Positions 44,032 through 54,600 of a stretch of 64,000 nucleotides of DNA are shown in pieces; position 1 is the first letter of the stretch, and each line of letters starts with the position of its first letter. The DNA lies in contig NZ_JAPYKK010000009.1 in the NCBI RefSeq assembly GCF_029623395.1, forward strand, positions 1-64,000. The letters run 5' to 3'. Both the position numbers and the translations under genes were made by a program. The stretch comes from Sphingomonas echinoides (lineage in GTDB: Bacteria > Pseudomonadota > Alphaproteobacteria > Sphingomonadales > Sphingomonadaceae). The notes beneath the pieces were generated by a model. The model saw only the letters and a program-made list of their open reading frames with translations. It did no database searches and was not told the origin of the DNA.

Positions 44032-45331
44032 CGGGCGCGATCAGATGGAAGAAGGTGCCGGTCACGGACCCGCGATACGATCCGGTTTCCGCCACCGCGG
44101 TGCCCTCCGCATCGACGACCTGCGCGAGCGGTGGATCCGGCTGTTCCAGGATGGTCGAATAATGGAATTCGTGCCCGCGCAGGGTGGCGCCGACCGTCGC
44201 GCCCGCCATCGGCGCAACCAAGGTTGCGTGGCGATAGCCGAGGTGCATCCGCCGCTGCGCATAACTGGTGACGAGCCCGAGCAGCCCGGCCATCGCGTGG
44301 CGCGTACCGTCGGCATCGATCAGCCCTTGTCCAAGCGCCATATAGCCGCCGCACTCGCCGTGGACCGGTTTGCTCCGTGCGTGCTCGACGAGCCCCGCGC
44401 GGAACCGCTCGGCGGCGGCGAGGCGTCCGGCATGGAGTTCGGGATAGCCGCCGGGCAGCCAGACGAGATCCGCCTCCGCCGCCGGACGTTCGTCGGCAAG
44501 CGGCGAGAAGGGCAGGATTTCCGCACCCGCGCTGCGCCATCCGGCGACCATGTGCGGATAGACGAACGAGAAGGCCGCATCCTGCGCGAGCGCGATGCGC
44601 TGGGCGGGGGGCGTGAAGCGGTGCGGCGCGGACGCCGGGCCTTGGCTCGCGCGCGCTGCCGCGCGGACCGCCGCGAGGTCGACATGCGTGCGCAGGAACG
44701 TCGCATAGTCCGCGATCCGCGCGTCGAGATCGGGATGTTCCGACGCCTGGACCAGCCCGAGATGCCGCTCGGGCAGTTTCAGGTCGGTGCGCCGGGGCAA
44801 GGCGCCGAACACGTGAAGCCCGACCGCCGCCATCCCGCTCCGTGCGAGCCGTTCGTGGCGCGGGCTGGCGACGCGGTTGAGGATCACGCCCGCGATCCGG
44901 ACGTCGGGGTCGTAGCGCGCGAAGCCCAGCGCGGTGGCGGCGGCGGACTGCGCTTGCCCGGACACGTCAATCACCAGCACGACCGGCCAGCCCATCCGCC
45001 GCGCGACGTCCGCGCTCGCGCCGTTCCCGGTCGCGCCGGATGCGGCGACGCCGTCGAACAACCCCATCGACCCTTCCGCCAGCACGAGGTCCGCGTCCTG
45101 TGCCGCGCCCGCCAGACCGTGCAGCATCGGCACCGCCATCGCCCAACTGTCGAGGTTGAACGACGGGCGCCCGCTGGCGGCGCGGTGGAACGCCGGGTCG
45201 ATATAGTCGGGTCCGCTCTTGAACGGCTGCACGCGCAGCCCGTCCTCGTGGAACGCGCGGAGCAGCCCGAGCATCACGGTGGTCTTGCCGGTGCCCGAGC
45301 TGGGCGCTGCGATCATCAGGCCGGGCGTCAT
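44024..45331 (-). CDS. cobB: Cobyrinic acid a,c-diamide synthase
   Basis: The 435-residue enzyme has an N-terminal DRTGG/ATPase domain (P-loop [10 protein letters not shown] at about residue 10, [10 protein letters not shown]) and a C-terminal class I glutamine amidotransferase domain. That domain has its cysteine in [11 protein letters not shown] and RGHEFHYS near the end. It amidates carboxylates a and c (of hydrogenobyrinate in the aerobic route). The ATG at 45331 overlaps the cobM stop as ATGA; the open frame to 45562 lies within cobM. Confidence 0.94.
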   Translation of the reverse strand: MTPGLMIAAPSSGTGKTTVMLGLLRAFHEDGLRVQPFKSGPDYIDPAFHRAASGRPSFNLDSWAMAVPMLHGLAGAAQDADLVLAEGSMGLFDGVAASGATGNGASADVARRMGWPVVLVIDVSGQAQSAAATALGFARYDPDVRIAGVILNRVASPRHERLARSGMAAVGLHVFGALPRRTDLKLPERHLGLVQASEHPDLDARIADYATFLRTHVDLAAVRAAARASQGPASAPHRFTPPAQRIALAQDAAFSFVYPHMVAGWRSAGAEILPFSPLADERPAAEADLVWLPGGYPELHAGRLAAAERFRAGLVEHARSKPVHGECGGYMALGQGLIDADGTRHAMAGLLGLVTSYAQRRMHLGYRHATLVAPMAGATVGATLRGHEFHYSTILEQPDPPLAQVVDAEGTAVAETGSYRGSVTGTFFHLIAPDA

Positions 45332-46113
45332 GCCATCGTCTCCGCGAACCGCGAACCGGGGGTGGTGGGGCGGAAGCGCCGATCGTAGTCGGCGGCGTAC
45401 AGGCTGCTCTCCGCAAACGCGCCGGGGTCCAGCACACGGCCCACGAGGATCAGTGCGGTCCGCTCCGGGCCATCCTGCGCCGCGGCCACGATCGTCGCGA
45501 GCGTCGCGCGGACGATGCGTTCCTCGGGCCAGCTCGCGCGCCAGACGATCGCGACCGGGCAATCCGCGCCGTAAGCGGGGGTCAGGTCGGCAACGACTCG
45601 GTCGAGCAGGTGGATCGACAGATGGATCGCCAGCGTCGCCCCGGTCGCGGCGAAGGCCGGCAGCGTTTCCGTGTCGGGCATGGCGCTCGCACGGCCCGAG
45701 GTGCGCGTCAGGACGACCGATTGCGCCACGCCGGGAAGGGTGAGTTCCGCCTCCAGCGCCGCCGCCGCCGCCGCGAAGGCCGGAACGCCGGGCGTGATGC
45801 TGAACGGGATGCCGAGCGCGCGTAGGCGCCGCAGTTGCTCGCCCATCGCCGACCAGATCGACAGGTCGCCCGAATGGAGCCGCGCGATTTCGTGTCCCTC
45901 AGCATGCGCCGCCACGATCTCGGCGATGATCTGGTCGAGCGACAGCGGCGCGGTGTTGACGATCCGCGCGCCCGGCGGACAGTGATCGAGCAGCGCCGCC
46001 GGGACCAGCGACCCGGCGTACAGGCACACCGCCGACCCTGCGATGCGGTCGCGTCCGCGCAGCGTGAGCAGGTCGGGCGCGCCAGGCCCCGCGCCGATGA
46101 AGTGAACGGTCAT
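45328..46113 (-). CDS. cobM: Precorrin-4 C11-methyltransferase
   Basis: The 261-residue SAM-dependent methylase opens [15 protein letters not shown] and carries the CobM-specific CLYAGSLVP and [16 protein letters not shown] blocks. It methylates precorrin-4 at C-11. ATGA overlaps join it to cobE and cobB. The longer frame reaching 46938 is cobL DNA read in another frame. Confidence 0.95.
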   Translation of the reverse strand: MTVHFIGAGPGAPDLLTLRGRDRIAGSAVCLYAGSLVPAALLDHCPPGARIVNTAPLSLDQIIAEIVAAHAEGHEIARLHSGDLSIWSAMGEQLRRLRALGIPFSITPGVPAFAAAAAALEAELTLPGVAQSVVLTRTSGRASAMPDTETLPAFAATGATLAIHLSIHLLDRVVADLTPAYGADCPVAIVWRASWPEERIVRATLATIVAAAQDGPERTALILVGRVLDPGAFAESSLYAADYDRRFRPTTPGSRFAETMA

Positions 46114-46475
46114 GTCGAGGGTCCTTCTGCGATGGCGCACGTCGCCATCCGGTCGGGGGAAATACACCGCCGCACGATCAGTCGCGCGCCCGTCCCAGCG
46201 GCGGCGAGCGCGGCGGCTTCGGCGACGCTGCCGGTGCCGCGTGCCGCGAGGCTGGCGGCCGATTGGGTCGAGGTCGCCACGCTGGTCAGCACATCCGGCG
46301 CCAGCGCGATCAGCGGAAGGCCGCGCGCCGCCGCGATCGCGGCAAGCAGCGGCGCCTTGTCTTCGGGGGCGGCAAGCGCGGTGACGCGGGGCTGGCCGCG
46401 CTCGGCCTGCGCCAGCGCCGCTTCGCACGTCGCCACGGTGGCAGCGCCCCGGAAGCCGAACCCCGCCACGATCAC
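46110..46475 (-). CDS. cobE: Cobalamin biosynthesis protein CobE (CbiG C-terminal-like)
   Basis: The 121-residue protein is homologous to the C-terminal part of CbiG. It has [17 protein letters not shown] at the start and a conserved [10 protein letters not shown] block near the end. The biochemical role in the aerobic route is not settled. GTG at 46475 is preferred: it overlaps the cobL stop as GTGA, matching operon practice, and has GGAG 9 nt upstream. A longer version from ATG 46517 would overlap cobL by 46 nt. Confidence 0.87.
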   Translation of the reverse strand: MIVAGFGFRGAATVATCEAALAQAERGQPRVTALAAPEDKAPLLAAIAAARGLPLIALAPDVLTSVATSTQSAASLAARGTGSVAEAAALAAAGTGARLIVRRCISPDRMATCAIAEGPST

Positions 46476-47689
46476 AGCCGCACGCTCCACTGGACGATCG
46501 GATAGTGCGCGCGCCATCCGCGCCGCGTGCCGATCGGCGTGACGTCGGACAATTCGATGCGAAGCAGGTCGCCCCCCTTGTCCCCCTGCCACCGCGCGAG
46601 CAGCGCTTCCGACTCCAGCGTGACCGCATTGGCGACGAGCCGCGTGCCCGTGGGCAGCGTCCGGAACAGCCAGTCGAGCAGGTCCTCCGACAGCCCGCCA
46701 CCAATGAACACCGCATCGGGGAAGGGATGGCCCGCGAGCCCATCCGGAGCCCGCGCCACGACGACCGCGAGGCGATCGACCCCCAGCGCCGCGGCATTGC
46801 CCCTCGCGCGGGCGGCGCGGACCGGATCGGCCTCGAACGCGATAGCCTGGGTCGACGGATCGGCCAGCAACCATTCGATCGCGATCGACCCCGACCCTGC
46901 GCCGAGGTCCCACAAGGTCTCGAACGGTCGCGGCGCAAGCGCGGACAGCGTCAGCGCTCGGACCGGGCGCTTGGTGATCTGCCCGTCATGCGCGAACCAG
47001 CGATCGGGGCGCCCGGCCACCCCCGGCAGCACGGCGCCGTCGCCCATTGTCTCGATCCCGACCGCGACCGGATGCACGACATTCTCCAGCGCATAATCCG
47101 CCGCCGTCACCCGCCGCACCCGCGCGCGCGGCCCGCCGAGCGCCTCGAGCACCCATAGCGCACTCTCGCCGAACCCCTGGTCGCCCAGATACCGCGCCAG
47201 CATCCCGACCGCCGCCGCGTCACGCAGCAACACGATCAGCCGCACCCCCGGCGCCAGCATCGGTCGCATCCGCGCTAAGGGCGTCGCGTGCAGCCCGAGG
47301 CAGCGTGTCGTCTCAATCGGCCACCCCAGCCGCGCCGCCGCGAGATCGAAGGTCGAGGGGACCGGGTGCGCAACCCACTCGCCGGGCTCCAGCGCGCGCG
47401 TCACGACCGAGCCCGCCCCGAACCAGAACGGGTTTCCCGACACGAGCATCACCACCCGCTGTCCGCGCCGCGCCAGCAGCCCGGCGATCCCGTCCGCAAA
47501 CGGCACCGGCCACGCCGCGCTGGGACACGCCAGATCCGGCAGCAGCGCCAGATGCCGCGCCGCCCCCGTCACCCACTCGGCACGCGCCAGCGCATCGCGG
47601 CTTGCCGGGGATAGGCCGGCTGGTCCATCCTCGCCGATCCCGACGATCGTCAGCCAAGCTTCACCGAGTTCATCCGCCATGCCGAACAT
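46472..47689 (-). CDS. cobL: Bifunctional precorrin-6Y C5,15-methyltransferase (decarboxylating)
   Basis: The 405-residue fusion has an N-terminal CbiE-like methylase (about 12-210, [22 protein letters not shown]) and a C-terminal CbiT-like methylase/decarboxylase (about 220-405, [27 protein letters not shown]). It methylates C-5 and C-15 and decarboxylates the C-12 acetate. Start 47689 has GAGG at a 6-nt spacing; Met 47680 is the alternative. Either way its 5' end overlaps the start of the divergent cobK, so the minus-strand message must come through cobK DNA or from a promoter inside it. Confidence 0.93.
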   Translation of the reverse strand: MFGMADELGEAWLTIVGIGEDGPAGLSPASRDALARAEWVTGAARHLALLPDLACPSAAWPVPFADGIAGLLARRGQRVVMLVSGNPFWFGAGSVVTRALEPGEWVAHPVPSTFDLAAARLGWPIETTRCLGLHATPLARMRPMLAPGVRLIVLLRDAAAVGMLARYLGDQGFGESALWVLEALGGPRARVRRVTAADYALENVVHPVAVGIETMGDGAVLPGVAGRPDRWFAHDGQITKRPVRALTLSALAPRPFETLWDLGAGSGSIAIEWLLADPSTQAIAFEADPVRAARARGNAAALGVDRLAVVVARAPDGLAGHPFPDAVFIGGGLSEDLLDWLFRTLPTGTRLVANAVTLESEALLARWQGDKGGDLLRIELSDVTPIGTRRGWRAHYPIVQWSVRL

Positions 47690-48425
47690 CCTGATCCTCG
47701 GCGGCACGACCGAGGCGAGCGCGCTGGCGCATGCCGTCGCAGCGACGGGCCTCCCAGCGGTGCTGAGCTACGCCGGACGCGTCGCCACGCCCAAATCGCA
47801 ACCGGTGCCGGTGCGGATCGGTGGGTTCGGCGGGGTCGCGGGCCTCGCGGCGTATCTCCGCACGCACGCGGTCACCCATCTGGTCGACGCGACGCATCCC
47901 TTCGCCGCGCAGATGAGCGCCAACGCCGTCGCCGCCGCCGCCACGGGCGTACCGCTGATCGCGCTCACGCGCCCGGCGTGGACGCCTGTCGCGGGGGACA
48001 TGTGGCATCCGGTGCCTGACCTCGACGGCGCTGTGGCGGCGCTCGGGGGTGAGCGGCGGCGCGTCATGCTGGCACTCGGGCGGATGCACGTCGCCGCGTT
48101 CGCCGCGCAGCCGCAGCACCAGTATCTCCTGCGCTTCGTCGATCCGCCCACGCGCATACCCCCGCTGCCCGATCATCACCTCGTCGTCGATCGCGGCCCA
48201 TTCACGGTCGACGGCGACACCGCGTTGCTGCGGACACACGCGATCGATCTGGTCGTCTGCAAGAATGCCGGGGGCACCGGCGCCGCCGCCAAGCTCGCCG
48301 CCGCGCGCGCGCTGGGGGTGCCGGTGGTGATGATCGACCGTCCCGTCCTGCCCGAACGGGCGCAAACGGCGGAGGTCGCCACGGTGATGCGCTGGATCGG
48401 TCATGACGCCGATCGCGGGGTGTAG
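47679..48425 (+). CDS. cobK: Precorrin-6A reductase, inverted within the cob operon
   Basis: The 248-residue NADPH-dependent reductase has [14 protein letters not shown] at the start, HLVDATHPFAAQMS, and CKNAGGTG near the C-terminus. It reduces precorrin-6A to 6B (dihydro form). It is the only cob gene on the plus strand. Its ATG (47679-47681) overlaps cobL's 5' end head-to-head, and its end overlaps the converging cobJ end by 25 bp. No obvious ribosome-binding site or promoter precedes it; any promoter must lie in cobL coding DNA. The protein motifs look intact. Confidence 0.94.
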   Translation: MPNILILGGTTEASALAHAVAATGLPAVLSYAGRVATPKSQPVPVRIGGFGGVAGLAAYLRTHAVTHLVDATHPFAAQMSANAVAAAATGVPLIALTRPAWTPVAGDMWHPVPDLDGAVAALGGERRRVMLALGRMHVAAFAAQPQHQYLLRFVDPPTRIPPLPDHHLVVDRGPFTVDGDTALLRTHAIDLVVCKNAGGTGAAAKLAAARALGVPVVMIDRPVLPERAQTAEVATVMRWIGHDADRGV

Positions 48426-49150
48426 AGAAACGGCGTCCCGCCCCGCGCGATCGTCCGCGTGGTGCTCGACCCGACGATCACGACCGTCCGCATGTCGGCC
48501 ATCTCGGCGCGCGCCTCGGGCAGGGGTACGATCCGCAAGGCCTCCTCGGGCGTCGTCACGGCGCGCGCGAACAGCACCGGGCGATCGTCCGCGCACACGT
48601 CGCGCAGCACGGCAAAGGCCCGCCCCAGTCCGTCGGGTCGTGCGCGCGAGCGGGGGTTGTAGAAGGCAATCGCGAAATCAGCCTGCGCGGCCAACGCAAC
48701 CCGCCGTTCGATCAGCGCCTGCGGCTTGAGATTGTCCGACAGGTTGATCGCACAGAAATCATGCCCCAGCGGCGCGCCCGCGCGCGCAGCGGCGGCGAGC
48801 ATCGCCGTGATCCCGGGAAGCACGCGGACATCGACGCTGCGCCACGCGGGCGGCCCGTGGTCGATCGCCTCGAACACCGCCGCGGCCATCGCGAACACGC
48901 CCGGATCGCCCGAGGAAACGACCACCACCCGGTGCCCCGCCAGCGCCAGGTCGATCGCGTGCCGGGCGCGGTCGAGTTCCACGCGATTGTCCGACGGGTG
49001 CAAAGCGAGCCCGGCACGCGGGGCAACCCGAGCGACATAGGGGATATAGCCGATCACGTCGGTGGCCTCAGCCAGCGCAAGCGTAACCTCGGGGGTCACC
49101 AGCGCGGCGTCCCCAGGCCCCAGCCCGGCGATCGCGATCCACCCGCTCAT
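48401..49150 (-). CDS. cobJ: Precorrin-3B C17-methyltransferase
   Basis: The 249-residue methylase has IAGLGPGDAALVTPEV, GYIPYV, VVSSGDPGVFAMA and GHDFCAINLSDNLKP, all typical of CobJ/CbiH. It methylates C-17 and triggers ring contraction. The start overlaps the cobI stop as ATGA. Its final 25 bp overlap the end of antisense cobK. The next gene on its own strand, cobL, begins about 710 bp further on. Confidence 0.95.
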   Translation of the reverse strand: MSGWIAIAGLGPGDAALVTPEVTLALAEATDVIGYIPYVARVAPRAGLALHPSDNRVELDRARHAIDLALAGHRVVVVSSGDPGVFAMAAAVFEAIDHGPPAWRSVDVRVLPGITAMLAAAARAGAPLGHDFCAINLSDNLKPQALIERRVALAAQADFAIAFYNPRSRARPDGLGRAFAVLRDVCADDRPVLFARAVTTPEEALRIVPLPEARAEMADMRTVVIVGSSTTRTIARGGTPFLYTPRSAS

Positions 49151-49899
49151 GGCCGCCGCCCCTGACCGTGGATCAGCAGGATCGAGAAATATGGCGCGAC
49201 TCCGCACGCGTCGGCCAGCCGGGTCACGCGCTGTTCGGGCATCGCGGCATATTCGACCAGCCACGCGGCCTCCGCGCGCCCCGCCGCCGCGACCGCGCGG
49301 CGCAGCTTGTCGAGGTGACGCCCGATCTTCATCACCACCAGCGCGTCGGTATCGCGAATCCGCGTGGTCAGCGCGTCCTCCGCCATCGTCGCGGTCAGGA
49401 CGGTCAGCACGTCCTCGCCCCAGGTGATCGGGATGTCGCTCGCGGTCCATGCGCCCGACATGCCGGTGATCCCCGGAACCACCCGGACCGGCGCGACCCC
49501 TGCGAGCCGGCTGTGGAGGTGCATGAACGATCCGTAGAAGAACGGGTCGCCCTCGCACAGCACCACGACATCCTCGCCCGCCGCCGACAGCGCGGCGAGA
49601 TGCGCCGTGCAGCTCGCGTAGAAACCGCACAGCCGATCGGCATAGCGCGGATCGGAGGTCGCGATCTCGGTCGTCACCGGATATTCCATCGCGAACTCGA
49701 CCGCCTCGGGATGGAGCATCCCGTCGACGATCCGGCGCGCATGCCCCGGCTTCCCCGCCTTGCGGAAGAACGCGACATGCCGCGCCGCGCGCACCAGCCG
49801 GTCCGCCCGCACGCTCATCAGGTCGGGCGAGCCTGGCCCGAGCCCGACCCCGTGGATGATCCCCGGACGCACCGGTGCAAGGCTCGGCACGCCGCTCAT
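49147..49899 (-). CDS. cobI: Precorrin-2 C20-methyltransferase
   Basis: The 250-residue SAM-dependent methylase has HGVGLGPGSPDLMSVRA, VVLCEGDPFFYGSFMHL and VPGITGMSGAW. It adds the C-20 methyl to precorrin-2, the entry to the corrin branch. The ATG at 49899 overlaps cobH's stop, and its own stop overlaps cobJ's start, both as ATGA. The uroporphyrinogen methylase gene that precedes this step is not in the window. Confidence 0.95.
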   Translation of the reverse strand: MSGVPSLAPVRPGIIHGVGLGPGSPDLMSVRADRLVRAARHVAFFRKAGKPGHARRIVDGMLHPEAVEFAMEYPVTTEIATSDPRYADRLCGFYASCTAHLAALSAAGEDVVVLCEGDPFFYGSFMHLHSRLAGVAPVRVVPGITGMSGAWTASDIPITWGEDVLTVLTATMAEDALTTRIRDTDALVVMKIGRHLDKLRRAVAAAGRAEAAWLVEYAAMPEQRVTRLADACGVAPYFSILLIHGQGRRP

Positions 49900-50525
49900 T
49901 CCGCGCGGCTCGCCAGCGCGTTGATCGCGGCGACGGTGATCGCGCTGCCGCCGAGCCGCCCTTCGACCACGACGCACGGCACCGGCTGTTCCGCCCACAA
50001 CGCCGCCTTGGATTCGACCGCGCCAACAAAACCGACCGGGCAACCGATGATCGCGGCGGGGCGGGGGCAAGCGGGGTCCTCCAGCATGTTGAGCAGATGG
50101 AACAGCGCGGTCGGCGCGTTGCCGATCGCGACGACCGCGCCCGCCAGATGCGGTCGCCACAGTTCCAGCGCGGCGGCCGAGCGGGTATTGCCCATCGCCC
50201 GCGCGCGCTCGGCGATCTCGGGCGCATGCAACGTGCAGATCACCGGATTGTCGGCGGGCAGGCGCGCGCGGGTGATCCCCTCGGTCACCATCCGCGCGTC
50301 ACACAGGATCGGCGCGCCACCCGCCAGCGCGGCGCGCGCGACGTTCACGAAGTCGGGGGAAAAGCGGATGTTCGCGGCGAGGTCGACCAGCCCGGCGGCA
50401 TGGATCATCCGCACCGCGACCGGCTCCTCTTCCGCGGTGAAGCGCGCGAGATCGGCTTCGGCGCGGATCGTGGCGAAGGACTGGCGGTAGATCGCCGCGC
50501 CATCCGTCTGGTAGACATGCGGCAT
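49896..50525 (-). CDS. cobH: Precorrin-8X methylmutase
   Basis: The 209-residue enzyme shifts the C-11 methyl to C-12, giving hydrogenobyrinate. Family features include MIHAAGLVD near residue 40 (catalytic His region), the GAPILCDARMV loop, and IIGCPVGFVGAVESK. The length is normal. The start shares one base with the cobG stop (TGATG). Confidence 0.95.
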   Translation of the reverse strand: MPHVYQTDGAAIYRQSFATIRAEADLARFTAEEEPVAVRMIHAAGLVDLAANIRFSPDFVNVARAALAGGAPILCDARMVTEGITRARLPADNPVICTLHAPEIAERARAMGNTRSAAALELWRPHLAGAVVAIGNAPTALFHLLNMLEDPACPRPAAIIGCPVGFVGAVESKAALWAEQPVPCVVVEGRLGGSAITVAAINALASRAE

Positions 50526-51628
50526 CAGGAAGCTCCGAAATGGGCGAGAATGTGGGCAGCGTCGAGCCCGACGAGCTCGGGCACGGCGTCGGCACGCGCA
50601 TCGAACGCGACGTCGAAAAGGCTATCGCGTCCGGTCAGCACGACGTCGGCGGGCCGCGCACGGGCGCACCCCTTGGCGCACCCAGAGACGTGCAGGCGCC
50701 CTTCAACATGCGGCGCCAGTCGGCACGCCAGCGTCCGCGTCTCGACGGTCGCTTGCGGGCACGAAGGTGCGCCGACGCAGGCGTCGACATCGAGACCGGG
50801 GGGCTCCGACCGGGGGGAGGGCGCGCCGCCCTCGACGATCAGGCGACGCCACGGCGTCACGCGCAGGCCAGTCGCCGAAGGAGTCAGCAGCGCGGCGAGG
50901 GCATCCGCTTCGATCCGCCCGAACGCGACGCCGTGGACCGGGCCGAGCGTCGATCCCGTGTCGCCCAACGGCGGACCAGCGGGCGCGGGAAGCGCATCCT
51001 GATCGGCCCAGGCGGGGAGGGCTGCGGCGTGACGCGCGATTCGCCCCGCTGCGCGGCCACCGCTTGCGACGAACCATTCCGCCAGCGCGAGCAGCGCCGA
51101 CACCGCGTCGTCCACCGGGATCGACACGCCGTGCGCGCGACCGTCGGCGCGCAGGATCACGCCGCCCGCCGCGTCCCGCTCGATCCGAATGTCGGCGGGA
51201 TCGTCCTGCAAGACCGGCACGGCACCCGTATCGATTGCGAACCCGAACTTTCCCGGCAGCTCCGGGAATTCCGCGAGCCGCAGGGCGAGCTCGGACGCGA
51301 TGCGGTGGGTATCGTCACCGGCGCGCCAGTCCGGCGCGACCAGCACGGCGTGGCGGGCTTCCAGCGCGGGGTCGGGATCGACCAGCTCCAACGCGCATAG
51401 CCGTTCGATCAACGCGGGCCATTGGCTTTCCCGGACACCCCGGATCTGGAAATTGGCGCGGTTGGTCACGTCGATGTGCCCATTGCCGTACGAAGCCGCC
51501 GCCGCGCACAGACCCAGCACCTGCGCCCGCGTCACCCTTGCCAGACGCGGCCGGACGCGGACGATCAGGCCGTCCCCGGCTTCCATCGGGCGATGCGCGG
51601 TCGGGCACCAGCCGCGGACGACGCTCAT
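50525..51628 (-). CDS. cobG: Precorrin-3B synthase CobG
   Basis: The 367-residue monooxygenase is related to sulfite/nitrite reductases. Two ferredoxin-like repeats carry the NRANFQIRG substrate region. A C-terminal [4Fe-4S] motif has cysteines in CVGAPSC and SGCAKGC. CobG uses oxygen to hydroxylate precorrin-3A and is diagnostic of the aerobic pathway. The ATG at 51628 overlaps the cobN stop as ATGA. Confidence 0.94.
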   Translation of the reverse strand: MSVVRGWCPTAHRPMEAGDGLIVRVRPRLARVTRAQVLGLCAAAASYGNGHIDVTNRANFQIRGVRESQWPALIERLCALELVDPDPALEARHAVLVAPDWRAGDDTHRIASELALRLAEFPELPGKFGFAIDTGAVPVLQDDPADIRIERDAAGGVILRADGRAHGVSIPVDDAVSALLALAEWFVASGGRAAGRIARHAAALPAWADQDALPAPAGPPLGDTGSTLGPVHGVAFGRIEADALAALLTPSATGLRVTPWRRLIVEGGAPSPRSEPPGLDVDACVGAPSCPQATVETRTLACRLAPHVEGRLHVSGCAKGCARARPADVVLTGRDSLFDVAFDARADAVPELVGLDAAHILAHFGAS

Positions 51629-54600
51629 GCGAGATCCTCCATCGCGGCAAGGATCGAGTTGCGGCGGGTGCGCCACAGCCCGGATGCGTGGAGCGCCCGG
51701 AACTGCGCTTCCAGCGCCGCAAGCGCCTCCGGGTTGGCAGCGGCCATGAAGGCGCGCACGTCCTCGCACGCGAGCGTCGCATCGTAATAGAGATCGATCG
51801 TTTCGGGCGTGACGACGTCGGCCAGCGTCGCGAACATCCCGAGATGATCGAGCGTCGCGGCGATTTCGGCGGCACCGCGGAAGCCGTGGCGGAGCATCCC
51901 CGCGATCCACCCCGGGTGTGCCGCCCGCGCGCGGACCACTCGCGCGATCTCTTCCGCCACGAGGCGCGCGCGTGGGCGGGCAGGGTCGGTCGAATCGAGG
52001 TGGTACAGCGCGGCGTTTCCGCCGACCACCGCTTGCGCTGCGGCGAAGCCCGCCTCGTGCGCGGCATAGTCCGCCGCCAGCAGCAGATCGGTTTCGGGCA
52101 GGTCCTGGACATGGACGAAGCCGTCGGCGGCGGCGACCCGCGCCGCGATCCCCGTCGCATCGGCGCGCGCTTCGCCCTGTCCCCCGCCATCGTCGAGCGC
52201 ATAGGCAGAGGCGGCGAGCCACGCCGTCCCCGCCGCGATCCGTGCGGTCGGCGAACCGGTCTCGGCTGCCGGGTCGAGGCCGATCCCATAGCCGCCCGGT
52301 TGGGGACCATAAATGCGCGCGCCCGGTGCGGTCCCGACGAACGGATTGCGGTCGGCGGGCTCGTCGCGCAGCGCCAGCGCGCGAATCGCCTGTCCAAATA
52401 GGGCGCAAAGCGTCGGGAAAGAGTCGCGAAACAACCCCGAAACGCGCAAGGTGACGTCAATCCGCGGGCGATCGAGCACCATCAGCGGCAGGATTTCGAC
52501 CCCGGTGACGCGATCCGACTGGTGATCCCACAGCGGCGCGACGCCAAGCAGGTGGAGCGCCATCGCGAATTCCTCGCCCGCGGTCCGCATCGTCGCGGAG
52601 CCCCACAGGTCGATCACCAGCGCGCGCGGATAATCGCCGTGATCCTGCAAGTGGCGGCGGACCAGTTCGTCCGCGAGCAGAACGCCTTGGGTCTGCGCGG
52701 AACGCGACGGAATTGCGCGCGGATCGGTCGTAAACAGGTTGCGACCGGTGGGCAAAACGTCGCTGCGTCCGCGCCACGGCGACCCCGACGGTCCCGGCGC
52801 AACCCGCTTCCCGGCGAGCGCGCGGAGCAGCCCGTCGCGTTCGGCAACGCCGTGCTCGCCGCGTCCGAAGACGTGGAGTCCGTCGCCATATAGGCTTTCC
52901 TTGACGTCGCAGACGAAGGTGTCGATCCGCGTGATCGCCTCCGCTTGCGTCGCCGCGGTGTCGAGGCCGAGCACCGCGTCGAGCCCGAGCGACCGGGCCT
53001 CGTCCGCGATATCACGCTGCAACCGATCCCGGCGCGCCGGATCTAGCCCGTCGGCGTTCGAGAATTCGTCGAGCAACGCTTCCAGCCGACCGAGCCCGGT
53101 ACCGCCGCCCGACGCGACGAGCGGGGGCGGGACATGGCCGATCGTCACCGCGCCGATCCTTCGCTTGGCCTGTGCGGCTTCGCCCGGATCGTTGACAATG
53201 AAGGGATAAACGATCGGCATCGCGCCGCGCAGCGCCTCGGGCCAGCACGTGTCCGACAGCGCGACCGCCTTGCCCGGCAGCCATTCGAGCGTCCCATGCG
53301 CGCCGACATGGACCAGCGCATCCATCTCCAGCGCGCGCAGCCACAGATAGAAAGCGACATAGCCGTGCCGCGGGCAGGCGCTCAGATCATGATACTGTTC
53401 CGCCCGCACCGCCGGATCGCCACGCTCCGGCTGGAGCGCAACGATGCCGTCCCCGCTCCGCACCGCCGCAAAGTGGAACGCGCCATCCGTCACCAGCCCG
53501 TCCGCTTCGGGCTGCCCCCACGCCGCGAACAGCGCATCCCGCAGCGCCGCGGGCAGGCGGGTCAGTGCTTCCTGATAGGCTGAAACCGGCCAAGCTATTA
53601 TTATCGTTGCTAGGTTTTCCGCAATGTCGATCCCGGCGCCGGCCCGGACGGGATACCCCGCCCCCGCCAGATCGTCGAGCATCGCCCCCACCGACCCGAT
53701 CGCATCGAGCCCCACCGCATGCGCCATCTGATACGCCTTGCCGGGATAGGTCGAGAGCACGATCGCCAGCCGCCGCGCCCCCACCGGCTTCGCGGCGAGC
53801 CGGGCCCACCCGTCCACCTGTGCAACGATCGCCATGATCCGCGCCGGATCGGGCCGGTGCTCGCGGCGGGCATATTGCAGATCGGGGTCGCGCGCGGCCG
53901 TCTCCTTGAAGCTGGCGACCCCCGCGAAGATCCGGCCATCCACCTCGGGCAGAACGATGTGCATCGCGAGATCCGCGGGGCTCAGCCCCCGCGCCGCCGC
54001 CGCCCACGCCGCCCGCTCCGACGTCGCGAGCGCGACCTGGAACACCGGAACCCCGGCGCCATCGAGCGGCGTAACGCCCGCCGCATCGCTCGCCGAGAAG
54101 GCGGTGGCGTTGACGATCGCCGCCGGCGCGAGCGCCGCGACCCAGCGCGCGATCCACCCCCGCGCGGCGCCGTCCTTGAGCGACGGGACGAACAGCCCGA
54201 TCACATCGTACCCGCGCGCCTCGAAGCCCGCGTGCAGGGCTGCGATCGGCGCGACATCGGATGCGATCAGATACGACCGGTAGAAGACCAGCAGCACTCG
54301 CGGCTTACGCGTGGTGATCGCGAATGCCGCCGGACAGGACGCGCCGGTGTCCGGGTGCCACCCCCCGACGCCCGCGATCCCGTGCGCTTCGGTTCTCCGG
54401 TCCGTCGTCAGTCCCGCCGCCGCGGCCAGGATCTCCAGCGCCGCCCGCGCGGCGGACGCGCCGCCGAGGTCGCACAGGTCCGTCAGGCATCGCAACGTCG
54501 CCACCGGAACGGTCGATACCGCATCCAGCCGCGGATCCATGCGCCCGTCGGCGGGCAGGACCGCCAGCGCGATCCCGCGTTCCCGCGCGATCGCCGCGAG

